Assembly: GCF_000003815.2 (NCBI RefSeq)
Contig: NC_049987.1
Coordinates: forward strand, 19,936,614-20,000,613
Length of the DNA stretch: 64,000 nt
Source: Branchiostoma floridae
Taxonomy: Eukaryota > Chordata > Leptocardii > Amphioxiformes > Branchiostomatidae
Direction: 5' to 3'
The position numbers were made by a program, and so were the translations under genes. The notes under the pieces were generated by a model. That model was not told where the DNA came from. It made no database searches and saw only the letters and a program-made list of their open reading frames with translations. Below are positions 35,801 through 44,076 of the stretch, in pieces. Position 1 is the stretch's first letter. The number at the start of each line of letters is the position of its first letter.

Positions 35801-35871
35801 AGTCGCCTGCCAACTGCCCAGATCTTTACCCAACAGATTACATTCGTCACTCTACCCCCATTATTCGTTGA
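20884..35871 (+). CDS. Secreted kringle plus LDL-receptor class A protein (five-exon model)
   Basis: The model exons are 20884-20935, 22101-22244, 22473-22574, 34719-34967 and 35696-35871. All introns are phase 1 with GT-AG ends, and the sum (723 nt) is an open frame of 240 residues. Exon 1 is a leader (MSVWFCMILAFGCVILPG). Exons 2 and 3 give a Ser/Thr/Pro-rich linker and both contain an SPLYR..LQ segment. Exon 4 is a complete kringle and exon 5 an LDLa module plus a short end (DLYPTDYIRHSTPIIR). Kringles bind lysine, lipid or protein partners; LDLa modules hold one calcium ion and bind ligands. The NHL gene lies antisense in the 12-kb intron 3. The last two exons are certain. Joining exons 1-3 to them rests on phase and strand only; undetected exons, or two separate genes, remain possible. 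Confidence 0.55.
22101..22244 (+). CDS. Exon 2 of the kringle-LDLa model (linker)
   Basis: Acceptor TTTCAG before 22101; donor GTTAAT after 22244; phase 1 at both ends. It encodes SSSKDELCKAAVLESTIYAF, then VSGPQFNSPLYRDRTDLQPT. The segment AGCCCCCTCTACCG is shared with exon 3. Confidence 0.6.
22473..22574 (+). CDS. Exon 3 of the kringle-LDLa model (linker)
   Basis: Acceptor TTCAG before 22473; donor GTGAGA after 22574; phase 1 at both ends. It encodes PYESEQTTTRPPLSSPLYRN, then QDALQTITALQIN. Its similarity to exon 2 points to an exon duplication. Confidence 0.6.
22575..24594. other. Intron 3 (5' part) of the kringle model, noncoding
   Basis: AT-rich DNA with dispersed-repeat fragments. 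At about 22755-22900 lies a GC-richer block (AAAGAACCCACCACACTTAT) of a kind often found in SINE or LINE tails. No exon is supported. Confidence 0.4.
24595..25170. mobile_element. About 576-bp MITE with AAGCTAAGGGCACAACC inverted ends
   Basis: AAGCTAAGGGCACAACC at the left end is matched by its reverse complement at 25154-25170. The repeat of TTA just outside both ends fits a 3-bp target duplication, as in PIF/Harbinger-type elements. The interior is GC/ACGT-rich and noncoding. The right end lies 7 bp beyond the stop codon of the NHL gene, so the element now forms that gene's 3' UTR region. Confidence 0.75.
25178..30321 (-). CDS. NHL-repeat type II membrane protein with PYAVAY tyrosine repeats
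   Basis: The coding exons are 30321-29100, 28463-28356, 28006-27870, 26763-26646 and 26046-25178, with GT-AG introns in phases 1, 1, 0 and 1. The total is 2454 nt, 817 residues. Residues 1-452 are hydrophilic and tyrosine-rich, with no leader. PYAVAY-type motifs sit at about 293, 312, 352 and 377, and NAMYSGN/NPMYAHN just before the membrane. A helix at about 453-479 follows (SCLGCVITTGVVVTVMTVLS). Residues 490-529 are a Thr-rich stalk, and 537-817 an NHL beta-propeller (ADTYNRRVQVF, GREGNLFLSDHWGETRVFVY, VTDYYDSTVTIF). NHL propellers bind proteins or RNA; here the propeller should be extracellular (inference from topology). Databases often call such lancelet proteins TRIM2/3-like, but there is no RING or B-box. 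A 5' UTR acceptor (TGACTCAG) precedes the ATG. Confidence 0.92.
26220..26447. mobile_element. MITE family A copy, intron 4 of the NHL gene, inverted orientation
   Basis: The ends are GGTATCTCACTGCACTTG and CCAGTGCAGTGAGATGCC. The interior (AAGTCATACCTTTTACGGAT, TACGTAAT) is the reverse complement of that in the copies at 26908 and 28094. Diverged, no coding capacity. Confidence 0.75.
26908..27154. mobile_element. MITE family A copy, intron 3 of the NHL gene
   Basis: A 247-bp palindromic element: AAGGTGCACTCTCACTGGAC at the left, GTCCAGTGAGAGTGCACCT at the right. The interior has TTCAGATATTGCGTAATACG and GTATGACATAGAAGACGAC. The same length and structure are found at 48562-48808. Confidence 0.85.
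27298..27515 (+). mobile_element. tRNA-derived SINE
   Basis: A tRNA-like head at 27298-27367 has a clear A-box (TGGCGTAACTGGTAGAGC) and B-box (GAGTTCGATTCCC) at normal spacing, beginning GGGC and closing with GCCC. A non-tRNA body (CCCTTGGGAAAGGCACTTTA) ends in an A-run at about 27503-27515. It lies in NHL intron 3, antisense to the gene. A functional tRNA is unlikely because the acceptor stem does not fully pair. Confidence 0.8.
27516..27757 (+). pseudogene. C-terminal relic of a LINE reverse-transcriptase ORF
   Basis: The frame reads QRMAFLGHTSRAIPTQEFIK, then PRGHPRGRREDQVFNTLQGL, ending at a stop at 27757. The pattern R-x-x-x-x-G-H-x-x-R...RGRP-like...W/E-D-Q-V...L is the conserved C-terminal tail of many non-LTR retrotransposon ORF2 proteins. 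Only this end is present. It abuts the A-tail of the SINE upstream. Confidence 0.6.
28094..28346. mobile_element. MITE family A copy, intron 2 of the NHL gene
   Basis: The left end contains CACTCTCACTGCACTTGCGT; the right end ACGCAAGTGCAGTGATAGTA, then CACCT. The interior is TTTAGATATTACGTAATACG plus AAAAGTATGACTTTGAAGAG. It occupies most of the 349-bp intron. Confidence 0.85.
28835..29053. mobile_element. MITE family B copy, intron 1 of the NHL gene
   Basis: The ends are CTCCTTTCCACTTGGACG and CGCGATCGCCGTCCAGTGGA. The interior includes TTTAGGTCGCAGTGAGAGCG and a reversed TCACACTTTTATG block related to family A. An inverted relative is at 42012-42239. It lies between exons 1 and 2 of the NHL gene, followed by a G-run at 29066-29075. 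Confidence 0.8.
29122..29454 (-). repeat. Coding repeat of PYAVAY motifs in the NHL protein tail
   Basis: A two-part unit of about 59-64 residues is tandemly duplicated: (I-Q/R-PYAV-A/R-Y...QTNG) then (DVQPYAVAYD-x-QDGH...QTPTGR). Motifs are at residues 291, 310, 350 and 375. A separate short internal duplication (SLP..T-Y...NQ-x-LY) is at about 141-190. Confidence 0.9.
30462..30480. repeat. (CATT)n microsatellite
   Basis: About five CATT units upstream of the NHL gene, in its likely 5' flank or 5' UTR intron. Confidence 0.8.
30594..31059. mobile_element. Tc1/mariner-pogo type MITE, 466 bp with TA target site
   Basis: The ends are CAGTCAAACCTGTATAAGAG and, as reverse complement of the right end, CAGCCAAACCTGTCCACTTA. 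TA flanks both sides (30592-30593 and 31060-31061). Repeats of ATAGTGGCCACATGTC lie just inside the right end. There is no transposase. A fragment with CTATAGTGGCCAC lies at about 53930-53975. Confidence 0.85.
31385..31575. mobile_element. Palindromic MITE, about 190 bp
   Basis: The left arm AATCTCCAAGCAGATCCTAT..GGTAGCA, then GTCAAAAG..GCTGGC..AAGGAATTAGCC is mirrored on the right by GGCTAATTTCCTTTTC..GACTTTTGATACTA..TGCTACCGTAGGATCTGC..TTGAAGATT. Arms are about 75 bp with small gaps. An AATCTGCTTGGAGATTA fragment is also at about 24538-24554. Confidence 0.8.
31609..31825. mobile_element. MITE family C, 217 bp, near-intact, TA-flanked
   Basis: The ends are ACGCTAGTTCACCTTTATCC and (reverse complement of the right) ACGCTAGTTTACCCTTATCC, flanked by TA on each side. 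CCTATGTCCG / CGGATATAGG forms a second inner arm. Same family as 10801-11031. Confidence 0.85.
32460..32830. repeat. Degenerate about 110-bp tandem repeat
   Basis: Blocks TTGCATGAAGATTGAGATTC, CGTACCAGAAATACCTTT, CTCCAAGAATGAATT and CTTACACGAAAAATG recur three to four times with drift between 32460 and 32830. Noncoding; it lies in intron 3 of the kringle model. Confidence 0.7.
33060..33365. repeat. About 180-bp direct duplication
   Basis: AGCTACTGCGAGA..AAGGAA and CAGACGACATGC..AACCACATACGAATGCGGC..AATGGAACATAGAGATAT occur twice (about 33050-33180 and 33228-33360). It lies directly before the LINE endonuclease relic and could be its 5' part. Confidence 0.8.
33520..34095 (+). pseudogene. Non-LTR retrotransposon endonuclease relic (LINE)
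   Basis: Across frames and stops the translation reads RQGKKGEEVAIYVNSNLTS, then CAVYNPLGSLYSGDLINHLV, then VRICVAGDFNKTDLYDL, then a gapped end with PLGR. The (G)-V-A-I-Y-V, Y-N-P and G-D-F-N blocks are hallmarks of the AP-type endonuclease domain of LINE ORF2. Several stops and at least one frame change show it is dead. It lies in intron 3 of the kringle model. Confidence 0.85.
34719..34967 (+). CDS. Kringle-domain exon
   Basis: A complete kringle in one 249-nt phase 1-1 exon, the classic mobile kringle exon. All six cysteines are present in order: DCVVPGSW, KTCQRWD, LEQNYCREPEG, PRLWCYTTDP, WNYCDVPFC. Acceptor CTACAG and donor GTAAGA. The C-terminal half is close to the family consensus, so the fold should be intact. 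Lysine-binding residues are not clearly all present, so ligand choice is unknown. Confidence 0.95.
35037..35245. repeat. Copy of the CCTGTACCCTGG dispersed repeat in the kringle-LDLa intron
   Basis: CCCTGTACCCTGGCATTACA, ACCGAATGACCTGAAATTTT and ATTCAATAACACCGTACAAC, then AAAATGCTTCACTTTGC, all match the unit tandemly repeated at 51480-52100 and, inverted, at 58880-59840. Here there is about one and a half copies. Confidence 0.8.
35696..35871 (+). CDS. LDL-receptor class A exon with stop codon (3' end of the kringle gene)
   Basis: Acceptor CAATGTAG joins in phase to the kringle donor (G|AG gives Glu). It encodes WCFGNDFPCDDGVCINGTW, then TCDGEADCPNGEDESPANC: six cysteines and the acidic calcium site CDGxADCxNGEDE. 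It then has DLYPTDYIRHSTPIIR and a stop. No membrane anchor follows, so the product should be secreted. Confidence 0.93.
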
Positions 35872-37066
35872 ATATCGTTCTCGTTTGGCATTTTCAATTG
35901 TGATGTTGATCCCTATGCTGTGTTTCAACCAGCGAAGGAGACTTTTCAGTTGTTTTGTAACAAAGGAAAAAAACTTTATCCCTGTAAATATGGCTCTCAA
36001 AATGCAGGAAATAGACTGTTTCTGATGGTGATAGATTTAAACATTTGAAAGGGAGTATTTCTACAGACCACTACAATGCATACGCAATCGCTTATATATG
36101 GGTATTGTTGCAGAAAGATATTCCTATACTTACTAGAAAAATTCCTGAGAACACTGGTTAAACTTTCAATATACCCTTTTCTCGTGGTGGACATAACAGA
36201 ACGAAAATAAGGTCAATGAGGAAAACAAAGGTTTTGTTTCATAGAATTATCTAGTTTTCTGCCTATCCCAAACCACGCTGATTTATAAAGATACGATATT
36301 GAATGGTATAAGTAGTGTTATGCACGGAAATGATGCAAAATGTTTTATTGACATGTAGCCGTTCTCTTATTGGTCAGTTTACTAATTACAATGCTATCAT
36401 TGGTTGATCTGCTGATCATGATGGGTAGTCTTATGTTTGCCAAATTGACCTACAATGATGATGTTATTTACGTTACCACGTGACTGATGTTACCACCTCT
36501 TTATTAATTCTTCAATACTTTGTATGTACTGCTTTACAATATATAATATACAGTAATGTTAATGTAAATTGGCTTGTCGTGACACATTTTGATTGAGCTT
36601 TACGTGGCTTAAAGTACACATTGCGTCGGGTGCACGGAGAGTGAACGTCTGCTAGTTGATAGAACAATACAGTAAGTTTGATTAAGATTTTACCATTGAC
36701 ACGTTTACCCAATATTTACTTAAGAGATCCATTCAGTCTTTTCTTACAGACTCCCTTTATTTCACACCATAGCAAATTAAGGCTTTGACCAGTTGATGTA
36801 AGAAAGTGTATCAAACAATGTGTCCCTTCAGTCACTTTGTTGAATAAAATGCTGAATTGTGCTTGTTCAATGAACAATTGATTACAATATGGTATTAAAA
36901 CAAGGTACTGGTACATTCCAGTTTCTGCATTACAAATCACTTCGGTTGAAACAGCCATTAATGAAAAAAATACTCATGAAATTGGCCTGAAGCGACGGCA
37001 AAGTTGACTTCACAAGTTTCACAAAAAACATCTACTTTGTCGGCAATGCTACTCTCTTGGCTTACT
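35872..37066. other. Convergent 3' flank between the kringle and PEBP genes
   Basis: The two genes point towards each other. The minus-strand AATAAA (plus-strand TTTATT at 36756-36761), 306 nt beyond the PEBP stop, is a reasonable poly(A) signal for that gene. No other gene or clear repeat is seen. Confidence 0.5.
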
Positions 37067-40000
37067 CTAGTTAAGAACAAAGATAAAACTAAGTAGAAGA
37101 CACAGGACGGACGCCATGACAGCAGACATAGACACCATGACATTCACACTGCTGCTGCCAGGAGGCGCTGTTGGACAGGGATCATACCCATCAAGCCCCT
37201 GGCAAGCAGATGCTTCATTTTGCCCCAACGCTGGAAAAAAAATCAGCAGATAAAACCAAATGGTTAAAGCAAAACGAGCTATATTTTGGTCAACTAAATC
37301 GACCAAATAACTAATACGTGATACCCTGCTCATTATCAAGATCGCCTAATAACACCTGCTCTCGAGGGTTAAGTCATGTTTGGGGACCCCCAGCAAAGTG
37401 GGTGTTGGCTCCCCTACTAGCACATAGCAACTAACTTTGACCCCAATTTTCACAGATTTTCCCTATTGTTCACTAATTGCCCTCTCTCCACCTACTGTGA
37501 AAACTTTTCAGGTGGGGTGCTGCTGGGCCAGGTGAGAAGGTACCTGGCCCCCGTGTAGCGTGAATGGTCATCATACAGGGCTGTCTGGGAATCTAATTAA
37601 TAGGCTAGGATGTGTATAGACAGACTGAATTGAACTAGAAAGGCCATATTTTCAAAAAAAATGCAGGATGTTTCCGAAGGGAAAAGAAAATTTGTCACCA
37701 AAGAAAAAAAAGCCATTGTAAAACGTTCAAATTTCAAAAACGTTTCCTGTGTCTTCACCCAGCACAATATTAAAATTAAACAAAAAAAATTTAAAAAACG
37801 ACGTGGGAATGTACTCTTCAACAACCCTTCGTAAAGGGGAGCAGTCCAAAAACACTTCCGCGTTAAAAGTAAACCTTTTATATTGCATAAATTACGCTAT
37901 TCCAAAAGTGAAATGGAAAATGCCCGCTTAAAAAAAAGTTATGCACTCCATGTAGGATAAACCGGTTCCAAAATTCTTCTGAATTTATGGGCAATATGTC
38001 AAAGGTGGAGGGCCCTAAGACATAAAGGAACGTCGTATTGACTAGGGTCAAGACAAGAACTGTTTTCAAGTCAGGGGCCTTCACCTTTGACACATTACCC
38101 ACAATTCTTGTCGCTGCACAGGCGTACTCGGAACCATAAACGAGCTTGTATGAAAGAGCCTCCTCTGTCAGTCAGTTTATACAGACTATGACACTACGCA
38201 AAAAGAAAGCTAAGCGACAAAGGAGACTACAAAACAAAAGTATGCAAAGAGCCTACCTGGGTTGTTAACGTAGCTCCAACGGGAATACCCATCTACACCC
38301 GCTACCATGGTGACGTAACCCACTGTGGTCAGTTGGTTGGTAGACGTGAAGTTTGTCACTTCAAAACTACACCTTAAACAAGATAAATCAAAACAAAGAC
38401 GGTAATCCACGGTAATACATAATCCAAATCAGGATAACAAAGCACAAATTTTTACCGTTGTCATTGTCAAATCTCATTTAGCACTGCAAGGTGTATTCGA
38501 TACTGGGTGTGATTTGTGCAACACCATTTGGTAGAAGAACTGTACCAGAGCACGTAACATGTGAAACTGTGCAGTTTTGCCTAGTAGGTCAATTTTTGTG
38601 TCGACTGTGCGCAAAATGGCACAGTCTAGTCGATAAGAATTTTGTGTCTGAAGTACCATATACGACAATGTCCGGGTATGCAACCTGTACTCTTCAGTGC
38701 AAACCTGGTGTGTTGTAATATATGCCATGAGGCAGTTCACAAACAAACAAACAAACAAACAAACAAACACAGTTGAACTTAACCAGTGCTGTGGTACATA
38801 TTTTTTAGAAACTGCGCATGCCTTCCAAACGATGTTGTTTGAAATCCCACCAAAGAAGAACACTTACCTCGACACTGTACCATGGCTTCTTTGTGAAAAA
38901 AAATTTGTGTGGGAATGTTGTCTTCGGATATAGTAAAATAGTAAGCCATTTTTTGTGATTGACCAGTAAGTCAATAACGTTAGGTTTACCTTTTTATATG
39001 ATTTCTAACAAAATTCTTTGTTCCTTCAAATTCTCTTGAATTTATTGTTAATTAATAATAAATCATGTAAGGTTGGGACTATTTCACTCCATAGGGCCCT
39101 ATCTGACGTAGGGCCCTATCTGACGTAAGGTTGTAAGATGATTTGTCTGCCATGCTTCTTTTAGAGGATCAAAAACGACTTACTTGCCCTCGAGGCCAGG
39201 AAAGTTACAGTTTGGTGTGTACGTTGGGAGATCAGCGGCGGACAGAGACAAGGCGGCGGTCTGTTTAAACAGGAGGTAGTGGTAGGTTCTGGCAACGCCA
39301 CAGGGCGGGGGCACCGGTCCCACGTACGGCTCAATGACTGTTCCTGTACTCGGGTCTGCATTCTGAATACAAAATAATTCAAAAAGAGGAATGTAAACAT
39401 TTGCAAGCAAATGCATAATGTTTACATTCACATGGTATAGCCCAAAAAGTTACTGCTCTGGAACAAGTTGAACTGTACTTTCCAACAACAAAACTTGGAA
39501 AGATGAGCAATTTACTACTGTCGTGACGTCATGTTTTGAAGATAGGACACGTGACTCGGGCGGTGGGCGCCATAGATTTCCCGCAACTTATGATCCACTG
39601 CTCACCGAGTTACGTGTCCTATCTACATAACATGACGCCCGTACTAATGAAGATGACAAAAGGTCGTCTAAACGTTAAACGAAGAATTCAAGAAGGTTGT
39701 CTAACGATTCAGACTTTGTTCAAGTTTGTTTACCGTTATGTTTGTGATAAACATGTGGATCAGTATGTTTACCGTTATGTTTGTGATAAGCATGTGGAGC
39801 AGTGGTTTATACGGCAAGCCGACATCTCCCTTCCCGTCTGAATCTAACATCAAAATGCTGAACATGTCACCTGGAGAGGGCGAAACAAAGAGTATGTATA
39901 CATTAGTCCTGTAAATTTCTGTAAAAGGGGATGGCAATACCGTTGTAAGTTTGGATTAGAGTAGTGCTATATATAGAGAAAAAAAGCAGTTGGTGAGGTA

Positions 40001-41770
40001 TCCCCCTAAAGGTTAGTGAATCAGCCCTGGTTCAGAGAGGGGAGAAACTGGGGAAAGTAGGTCAGAGTCTGGATTGGAGATCAAGGGAAGAGAGAATAGA
40101 AATACCTTGGAGAGAAGTGGCAAATAAAATGATTGTGGACTGCACGTATCGTCTCGACTTCATTCAGTTGGTTTGAACCTAATAAATGCACTATTACAGA
40201 CAAAGAGGGAGAGATAAATTTTATGGCTAAACTCAAAATCTTATTCAGCATTTTTGCATTTTGCAGGTTGAATTTTTTTATTTCATTCAAATATTACTGA
40301 CATTCAACCTTAAACTATCCGAAATCACTAAAAGTTAAACCACGATTCAATATGATGCAAATGCGTTAGTAGAAACCTTAGTCTTTGAATATGTGAAAAA
40401 ATATTGCAAAGCTATAAAAATGCACACGATTTAGCTCGTCATTATAAGGGTGCGGTAACAAAGGTTGTGCGATCGTCGTACGATTGATCCCTTAGGAGAT
40501 TCAAGCAGGCCAACCACCGACATGGATTCAAAACAGCATTTTGTGTACCAAGGCAGTTAAACTTTGCTGGACAATCTTGTCCTCTAAAATGCCCAAAGTC
40601 AGCGATCGAACGACCTATGTGACCTCGCCCTTACTTACAATGATTGACATGCTAACTTACCTGACGATGCTCCTGTAATAGTCATGGTTGGAGCGTTTGC
40701 AGCCTCACCAGGAGTCACCACGACTCCCGTGGTGTCAACAGAAACAGTCCTGGCACTAGTAACGATAGAATAAAAAGGTGCCTTTGAATGACATGTGTGT
40801 GCTGATCTTAATAAAGCCAAGGTTACTTCAAGAATTTGAAACAGTATCCAGTAGTGGATCCGGATGCAATCTGAAACGCCTGGCCGTTTCCAAAATCATA
40901 TCAAGTTGCTTCAGTAACTGCTTTTTATTAAAGGCAAAATTGATTTATTCTTATTACAAACATCGTCACCATATCTAACACGTGTGTGTAGAGATTAACT
41001 CTATTATTTAAACGTAAACAGTAAAATGGACAATCGATTTTCTTACATTGGGACTAAATGCAGTAAGTCATATATAAAGAGAATAGCAGCAAAGCTATTA
41101 ATCCTTTACCAAAGACAGGCCATTACATAAGGAAGAAACGTCCATATATCGATAGTTTTGCATCTCTGTTCTCAAAGCATCTATGGGCGAACTTACAGAG
41201 TTTTTCCATTATTCGTATAGATCATGGTATATAAGTATCTGAACAAGTCTTCCTTTGTTAGGTGTGCACATTTCTTTTTTTTACATCTGTAGCATCGAGA
41301 AATGTATTTCTATACATATGTCTCCATATATGTTAATTTTCAAATGATCAGATGGTACCATATGAATAGGCCCTACCTTTGAGTAAAATTGCGATTGCAC
41401 ACATTATACACCGTTTCCGGTGCCGAGAATGTGACGGTGAAGTCCACTGGAAGATCGCCAGAGGGCACCCATGAGTCAGCTAATGGAGAAAGCACAATCT
41501 TAATCATGACAATCAAACAGTAGACTTGATAATGCCTATAAATGACTGATCGTTAGCCTGCTACAATTCCTTTTATTCCAGTTATATTGTACGTGGACTT
41601 ATAATAAGTCGTCAGTGTTCTTATATTGTATGCATAATTCATTTCCACATACAAAAATGTCGTTTCTGGTTTACAGAATATACAAGGCAAATTTAGTATT
41701 GACTATGTTACGTACATGTTCCGCTTGACAGTGCCAGCAGTGTTGTGATGATGAATAACGTTGAAAACAT
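37067..41770 (-). CDS. Secreted PEBP-family protein, probably GPI-anchored (seven exons)
   Basis: The exons are 41770-41716, 41479-41377, 40755-40661, 39870-39773, 39362-39184, 38366-38257 and 37230-37067. The sum of 804 nt closes in frame (267 residues). Residues 1-18 are a leader (MFSTLFIITTLLALSSGT). The PEBP domain follows: VVVTPGEAANAPTMTITG, then MFSILMLDSDGKGD (family DPDxP loop, here DSDGK), LLHMLITNIT (family HW..VNI; the His is kept), YVGPVPPPCGVARTYHYLLF (family YxGPxPPxGxxxHRYxFLLY), then the C-terminal helix. The final exon has a Ser-rich site and a hydrophobic end (MSAVMASVLCLLLSFIFVLN), typical of GPI-anchor signals. PEBPs bind anionic ligands or phospholipid head groups and often inhibit kinases or proteases; with a changed DPDxP loop, binding may differ. 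A 5' UTR exon likely ends at 43004 (donor GTGAGT), with the acceptor CCACAG at 41790. Confidence 0.9.
37984..38100. mobile_element. Short hairpin MITE in PEBP intron 6
   Basis: GGGCAATATGTCAAAGGTGG..AGGGCCC is mirrored by GGGGCCTTCACCTTTGACAC..ATTACCC: arms of about 27 bp around about 60 bp. Noncoding. Confidence 0.7.
38742..38769. repeat. (ACAA)n microsatellite
   Basis: About seven AAAC units in intron 5 of the PEBP gene. Confidence 0.9.
39523..39645. mobile_element. Hairpin MITE in PEBP intron 4
   Basis: CATGTTTTGAAGATAGGACA..CGTGACTCGG pairs with CCGAGTTACGTGTCCTATCT..ACATAACATG (three mismatches in 30). Outer GACGTCATG / CATGACG extends the stem. The stem contains CACGTGACTC / GAGTTACGTG. 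Confidence 0.75.
39727..39804. repeat. 39-bp tandem duplication spanning the exon 4 splice donor of the PEBP gene
   Basis: Two 39-bp copies (39727-39765 and 39766-39804) each contain the end of exon 4 plus its donor (minus strand ATAACG|GTAAAC). The second donor lies exactly 39 nt downstream and in frame, so its use would add 13 residues (VNILIHMFITNIT) without a stop. Confidence 0.9.
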
Positions 41771-42011
41771 CTTCGTTTCGGGACTGTAGCTGTGGAATAA
41801 TAAGAGTTGATATTATACAAGAAGACGTAACCCTATCTAACCAACAACTCAAATGGTGCAAGGTACAACCTGGTACAAACGTATGACACCCGCCCCTCAT
41901 GCCTATTTGCTCACGCTCCGCGATTCAACTAAATTCTATCGTAACTATTTATCTTTGTATTTGTATTTTGTCTTAAATATTTATCATCCACACGCCCTGT
42001 ATTACCTTATA

Positions 42012-42239
42012 CCCCCTTTCCACTAGACGGCGATCGCGCTGCGCTCTCACTGCGACCTAAATAGGATATGTGTAACCTTCGCTTTCACACTGGGTATATC
42101 ATACAAAACGTAAAAGTGTGACTGAGAAGAGAAGAGGACATACAAAGTGGAAAAAGATTCGTTTCTTTTCGTTAAACGATCTGTCAAATTTTAGGTCGCA
42201 TAGAGAGCGCCGTGAGAGCGCCGTCCTAGTGGAAAGGGG
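42012..42239. mobile_element. MITE family B copy, upstream of the PEBP gene
   Basis: The ends are CCCCCTTTCCACTAGACGGC and GCCGTCCTAGTGGAAAGGGG. Inner arms are CGCTCTCACTGCGACCTAAA / TTTTAGGTCGCATAGAGAGC. The orientation is opposite to the copy at 28835-29053. It lies in the likely 5' UTR intron of the PEBP gene. Confidence 0.88.
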
Positions 42240-44076
42240 GCATTACTCCTGTGCAGAAGCCGGAGAGGCCAGTAGAGATAGACACACTTAAGGAGATATT
42301 AGTTGAGAGGGGCAAGCTGAAGCGTAGGTTTGAAATCGGGTACCCAAGGCTTTGTTTGAGTGGTATTTATGTGTAGGACAGAAGCCGTAGGTAGAATCCT
42401 GACATTGACCGACACTTACATACAGGCAACATTCACACACACGATAGTGAGAACAGCTTCGGAATGATCTATGAACGTTAGCTATCATTAACTTTGACCA
42501 ATATCTTTTATTAGATAGATATACAGGATTGTAGTGAGAAAAAGTAATAATAAGAAGAGAGTAAGTGCGGCTGAGGATCTAGCCAGGCCCGGCAGAGATT
42601 CTGTTCGGTAGCCAAGCCACTTCTCCCCGACAACCTTAGAATATCACTTCGGGGAGGTGTCGCACGGGGAGGTAGTTTGCTGGTTTCTGCTGACTACCCC
42701 ACCGGTAACTACCTAGTCAGTTACGTTACTGTTCGACATTTGGCGGGGTTTGGGGTAGGGTTGTTAGGGCTGACGACGTCAATGCCCCCCTCCCCACCTC
42801 AAGAAATTTTGCTATAGCCCCCCATCCCAGGTATCTTTAAAACTGACAAAATGACTTGCATTTAAAAAGCAAAAGCATAAATCACTATTATACGCATGGG
42901 TACGTACAGACAGTTTCGGAAGTGATAGATAGAACAACTAACACTCAAGTTATTTATCATATCTACCGTCTACAGAGAGGACTTACTACATAACTTCACT
43001 CACCTGGTTCCTGAGCGGTGACTGTCCCTATCTAGGTCACGTAGGCGTGGTTTGGTACTTATCCAACGTGACCAATGCAGCTCTCAGGGCCACCCTGTTG
43101 TTTCTAGCTAATGTTTGTAATTACTTATTCCCAGTCATGCGTGGAACAGTGCTTTTTAATCCCTGGAATCTCCTCTTAACTGATCAAACAAATGGCGTTG
43201 AGGTTACAGGACACAGTATTTATCCACGACCAGCGGGTACATAATCATTAAAAATTAGAATCGAAAAAAAAATCTCGAAAGCTGGGTAGAAAATGTTACA
43301 TGAGAGGCAGATAGGTGCTAACTGTGAGGTGTATTATAGGGATATGTCGCCCTTTAGAACATTGACCTTTGAACTAAATCCGCCTCATTATGTAACGTTA
43401 GGTGAGCCGGCTGTCATTTGACCTAACGTTACACAGAGTGGCGTTTCAAAGAGGGCGTCAAAAGGCAACAAACAAGCAAATTTATTTTAGGTATTGCACT
43501 AAACGTCAACATAAACGTTTCTTGTATTTCGCCCTACCATGATTTTCACCACGTCAAAGTCACTGATCTTGGGGTCCTTAACTGTAGTTAGCCCATGGCT
43601 ACTTCCCCTCAGCCAATGAGAAGCCCCCATTTTCTGTTGCTATATCCACATAGTATGTCGCTATGAAAAAAGTGAGCTGCTATTTCATGCAAATGAGGAG
43701 AAAAGTGTGGTGATATCAGAAGAAATGTGTGGTGATATCAAAAAAAGTGTGCATGTGACCTGTTCTGACCAATCCTCGATTACCTTTAAGCCCATCTTCT
43801 GGGACTAGAATTATGTCATGTGATAACTGACCAATCCTACTCTAGACTTCTAATTGCCCAGAGGAATATGACCAGACTTTCTGTCTCTCCAGGTACCTTG
43901 CCTGGGAAGGTCTTGACAAGATTAATGACCTTGTGTTGTTACAGCCTGACACTGCCTGTCACAGCTTTTCAAGTAATAAGAAAGATTGTGAAAGACTTTC
44001 AGGACAAAATAAAGTAACGTTTTGTAGAGCTGATGAACTAGAGAAGCTTCGGGGAAGTATGCCATGGGCTAAGTTA
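42240..44076. other. Probable promoter and 5' region of the PEBP gene, then intergenic DNA
   Basis: The minus-strand donor CCAG|GTGAGT at 43004 suggests a noncoding first exon just above 43004, putting the transcription start near 43.0-43.2 kb. The remainder has no gene. Two TGTGGTGATATCA motifs recur at about 43710-43740. Confidence 0.35.

Noticed and set aside
35656..36025. Other frames over the LDLa exon
   Set aside because: Shadows; only the frame with six cysteines and the calcium motif joins the kringle exon in phase.
39184..40755. PEBP model without the exon at 39773-39870
   Set aside because: A direct join from 40661 to an acceptor at 39356 keeps frame but drops the conserved D-x-D loop and the HMLITNI strand; the extra exon restores the full PEBP domain and uses a better acceptor.
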